In this document: positions 61,776-64,000 of the stretch, in pieces
How the letters are laid out: the number at the start of each line of letters is the position of its first letter
How positions within the stretch are numbered: the first letter of the stretch is position 1
Assembly: GCF_013009555.1 (NCBI RefSeq)
Contig: NZ_CP046176.1
Location: forward strand, 2,883,501-2,947,500
Direction: 5' to 3'
From: Phocaeicola dorei
GTDB lineage: Bacteria; Bacteroidota; Bacteroidia; Bacteroidales; Bacteroidaceae
DNA: 64,000 bases
The notes under the pieces: model-generated
The model's database searches: none
The model's input: only the letters and a program-made list of their open reading frames with translations
Told to the model about the DNA's origin: nothing
Translations under genes and position numbers: made by a program

Positions 61776-64000
61776 ATGAATATCTCTTATAATTGGCTGA
61801 AAGAATACGTCAACTTCGATTTGACACCGGATGAAGTGGCCGAAGCGCTGACTTCCATCGGTTTGGAAACCGGAGGCGTAGAAGAAGTCCAAACAATTAA
61901 AGGTGGTCTGGAAGGTATTGTCATCGGCGAAGTGCTGACTTGCGAACCTCATCCCAATTCAGACCACATGCATGTTACTACTGTGAATTTGGGACAAGGC
62001 GAACCGGTACAGATTGTCTGTGGAGCCGCTAACGTAGCTGCCGGACAGAAAGTGGTGGTTGCCACATTGGGCACCAAGCTATACGATGGCGAAGAATGTT
62101 TTACCATCAAGAAATCAAAGCTCCGCGGAATTGAATCTATGGGTATGATCTGTGCCGAAGACGAAATCGGTATCGGAAACAGCCACGAAGGTATCATCGT
62201 ACTGCCGGCGGATGCTGTTCCGGGTACTCCCGCTAAAGATTATTTCAATATCAAAAGCGAATACGTACTGGAAGTGGATATCACCCCGAACCGTGCGGAC
62301 GCCTGCTCACATTACGGCGTGGCCCGAGATCTGTATGCCTACCTGATTCAAAACGGCAAACAAGCCACTTTAAAACGTCCGTCTGTAGAAGCGTTTAAAG
62401 TGGATAACCATGATATGGACATCGCCATTGAAGTAGAGAATACGGAAGCATGTCCGCGTTATGCCGGAGTTTCCATAAAAGGGGTAACTGTAAAAGAGAG
62501 TCCCGAATGGCTGCAAAACAAATTACGCCTGATTGGAGTACGTCCTATCAATAATATCGTGGATATCACCAACTACATCCTTCACGCATACGGCCAGCCC
62601 CTGCACTGTTTTGATGCAGATAAGATTAAAGGTGGTAAGATTGTAGTGAAGACTGTTGCCGAAGGTACTACATTCGTTACTTTGGACGAAGTGGAACGCA
62701 AATTATCCGACAAGGACCTGATGATATGCAACACAGAAGAACCGATGTGCATTGCCGGCGTATTCGGTGGTCTGGATTCGGGAACAACCGAGCAGACAGT
62801 AGATGTATTTTTGGAAAGCGCTTATTTCAACCCGACTTGGGTACGTAAAACAGCCCGTCGCCATGGATTGAGTACAGACTCTTCTTTCCGTTTCGAACGT
62901 GGTATTGACCCCAACGGAACTATTTATGCATTGAAAGAAGCGGCTTTACTGGTTCAAGAACTTGCAGGAGGTACTATTTCTTCTGAAATTAAAGACAACT
63001 ACCCTGCCCCGATAGCCGATTTTACAGTAGAGCTGAATTATGAGAAAGTCCACTCACTGATAGGAAAAACCATACCAGTGGAAACCATAAAGAGCATTGT
63101 CACCAGTCTTGAAATGAAGATTGTGAACGAAACACCCGGAGGCTTGACTTTACAAGTTCCCCCCTATCGTGTGGATGTGCAACGTGATTGCGATGTAGTA
63201 GAAGACATTCTCCGTATCTACGGATATAATAATGTGGAGATTCCTACTACCTTGAAATCCAGCCTGACCACCAAAGGTGAAGTGGATTACTCCCAGAAAT
63301 TACAAAATCTGATTTCAGAGCAACTGGTAGGTTGTGGTTTCAATGAAATACTGAACAATTCACTGACCGCCGCTTCCTATTACGAAGGATTGGAAACATA
63401 CAAGAACGAAAATTTGGTTTACTTGATGAACCCATTGAGTAACGATTTGAACGTGATGCGTCAAACTTTATTATTCGGTGGTTTGGAAAGCATCCAGCAC
63501 AATGCCAATCGCAAGAACGCCGATTTGAAATTCTTTGAATTCGGTAACTGCTATTTTTATAACGCAGAAAAGAAAAACCCGGAAAAAGTGCTTGCGGCTT
63601 ATGCTGAAGAATATCATTTAGGATTGTGGGTAACCGGCAAACGCGTCAGCAATTCATGGGCCCATCCCGATGAAAACAGCAGTGTTTACGAATTAAAAGC
63701 ATACGTGCTGAACATCTTTACCCGTTTGGGATTGAATTTCGGCAACGTGGTATTCGGTAACCTGACCAACGATATCTATTCAACAGCCATCAGCGTACAC
63801 ACACGTGGCGGCAAGTTATTGGCCACCTTCGGCATCATCAGCAAGAAGATTCAAAAAGCATTCGATATAGACAATGAGGTATATTATGCAGAAATCAACT
63901 GGAAAGAACTGATGAAAGCCATCAAGTCGGCTAAAGTCAACTTTAAAGAACTTTCCAAGTTCCCGGCTGTGAAACGTGACTTGGCTTTGTTGATTGACAA
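61776..64000 (+). CDS. pheT: phenylalanine--tRNA ligase beta subunit, 3' end outside the window
   Basis: The open frame runs from ATG 61776 to the window edge (741 codons; the family has about 800-820). The N-terminus MNISYNWLKEYVNFDLTPDE and GLETGGVEEV are typical. An EMAP/tRNA-binding-like domain has CEPHPNSDHMHV and VCGAANVAAGQ. The B3/B4 and B5 regions show NNIVDITNYI, LHCFDADKI and FERGID. The catalytic-like core has LMNPLSNDLNVMRQTLL. It charges tRNA-Phe together with PheS, which is not in the window. Confidence 0.95.
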   Translation, partial: MNISYNWLKEYVNFDLTPDEVAEALTSIGLETGGVEEVQTIKGGLEGIVIGEVLTCEPHPNSDHMHVTTVNLGQGEPVQIVCGAANVAAGQKVVVATLGTKLYDGEECFTIKKSKLRGIESMGMICAEDEIGIGNSHEGIIVLPADAVPGTPAKDYFNIKSEYVLEVDITPNRADACSHYGVARDLYAYLIQNGKQATLKRPSVEAFKVDNHDMDIAIEVENTEACPRYAGVSIKGVTVKESPEWLQNKLRLIGVRPINNIVDITNYILHAYGQPLHCFDADKIKGGKIVVKTVAEGTTFVTLDEVERKLSDKDLMICNTEEPMCIAGVFGGLDSGTTEQTVDVFLESAYFNPTWVRKTARRHGLSTDSSFRFERGIDPNGTIYALKEAALLVQELAGGTISSEIKDNYPAPIADFTVELNYEKVHSLIGKTIPVETIKSIVTSLEMKIVNETPGGLTLQVPPYRVDVQRDCDVVEDILRIYGYNNVEIPTTLKSSLTTKGEVDYSQKLQNLISEQLVGCGFNEILNNSLTAASYYEGLETYKNENLVYLMNPLSNDLNVMRQTLLFGGLESIQHNANRKNADLKFFEFGNCYFYNAEKKNPEKVLAAYAEEYHLGLWVTGKRVSNSWAHPDENSSVYELKAYVLNIFTRLGLNFGNVVFGNLTNDIYSTAISVHTRGGKLLATFGIISKKIQKAFDIDNEVYYAEINWKELMKAIKSAKVNFKELSKFPAVKRDLALLID

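Overview
The window looks like a chromosome segment of a Bacteroidales gut bacterium, most likely Bacteroides or Phocaeicola. The reasons are Bacteroides-type -7 promoter boxes (TAnnTTTG) in front of several genes, a capsular polysaccharide operon headed by an UpxY/UpxZ regulator pair, a RecB-like/AddB-like pair of the Bacteroidetes type, and protein sequences typical of that order. No rRNA, tRNA or CRISPR array was recognised. The species assignment is inference from gene content.

Bases 1-22000 are an accessory island. On the minus strand it opens with a restriction-type defence operon: 5-methylcytosine methyltransferase, MORC-like GHKL ATPase, Z1-domain helicase-like ATPase, PD-(D/E)XK protein (DUF4420 type) and the first 60 codons of an AIPR-family protein, all with overlapping or abutting ends, with a small XRE regulator upstream. 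A gene-poor zone follows (6.8-13.6 kb). It holds a 182-bp direct repeat rich in dyads, a cluster of TGTCAAC boxes, several small genes, a phosphoribosyltransferase/SLOG gene pair, a WYL regulator, and decayed second copies of two of these genes. Next come an AAA-ATPase/subtilase pair that matches IetAS, a 1.1-kb-codon primase-helicase gene with small DNA-binding proteins typical of a mobile element, and an XRE regulator.

Bases 22400-36600 are mostly chromosomal: a secreted class-I-amidotransferase/membrane-dipeptidase fusion, a small lipoprotein, an IS256-family insertion with a clear 8-bp target duplication, a three-gene ABC export operon (permease, ATPase, permease) with a good sigma-54 promoter and an upstream dyad, an M3 peptidase lipoprotein, a membrane acyltransferase and a YjbH-like protein.

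Bases 36700-49300 are an 11-gene capsular/exopolysaccharide operon on the minus strand. Order in transcription: upxY, upxZ, flippase, glycosyltransferase, polymerase, alpha-1,2-fucosyltransferase-like GT11, hexapeptide acetyltransferase, glycosyltransferase, HAD-domain protein, glycosyltransferase, WecG/TagA-family transferase. A leader of about 550 bases with an intrinsic terminator precedes upxY, as expected for an antitermination-controlled locus. About 700 non-coding bases between upxZ and the flippase gene hold a four-unit 23-bp tandem array and a set of nested inverted repeats.

Bases 49383-64000 are core chromosome: a glutathione peroxidase, a sigma-54 response regulator and histidine kinase pair, the RecB-like/AddB-like nuclease-helicase pair, ispE, dnaB and the 5' part of pheT.
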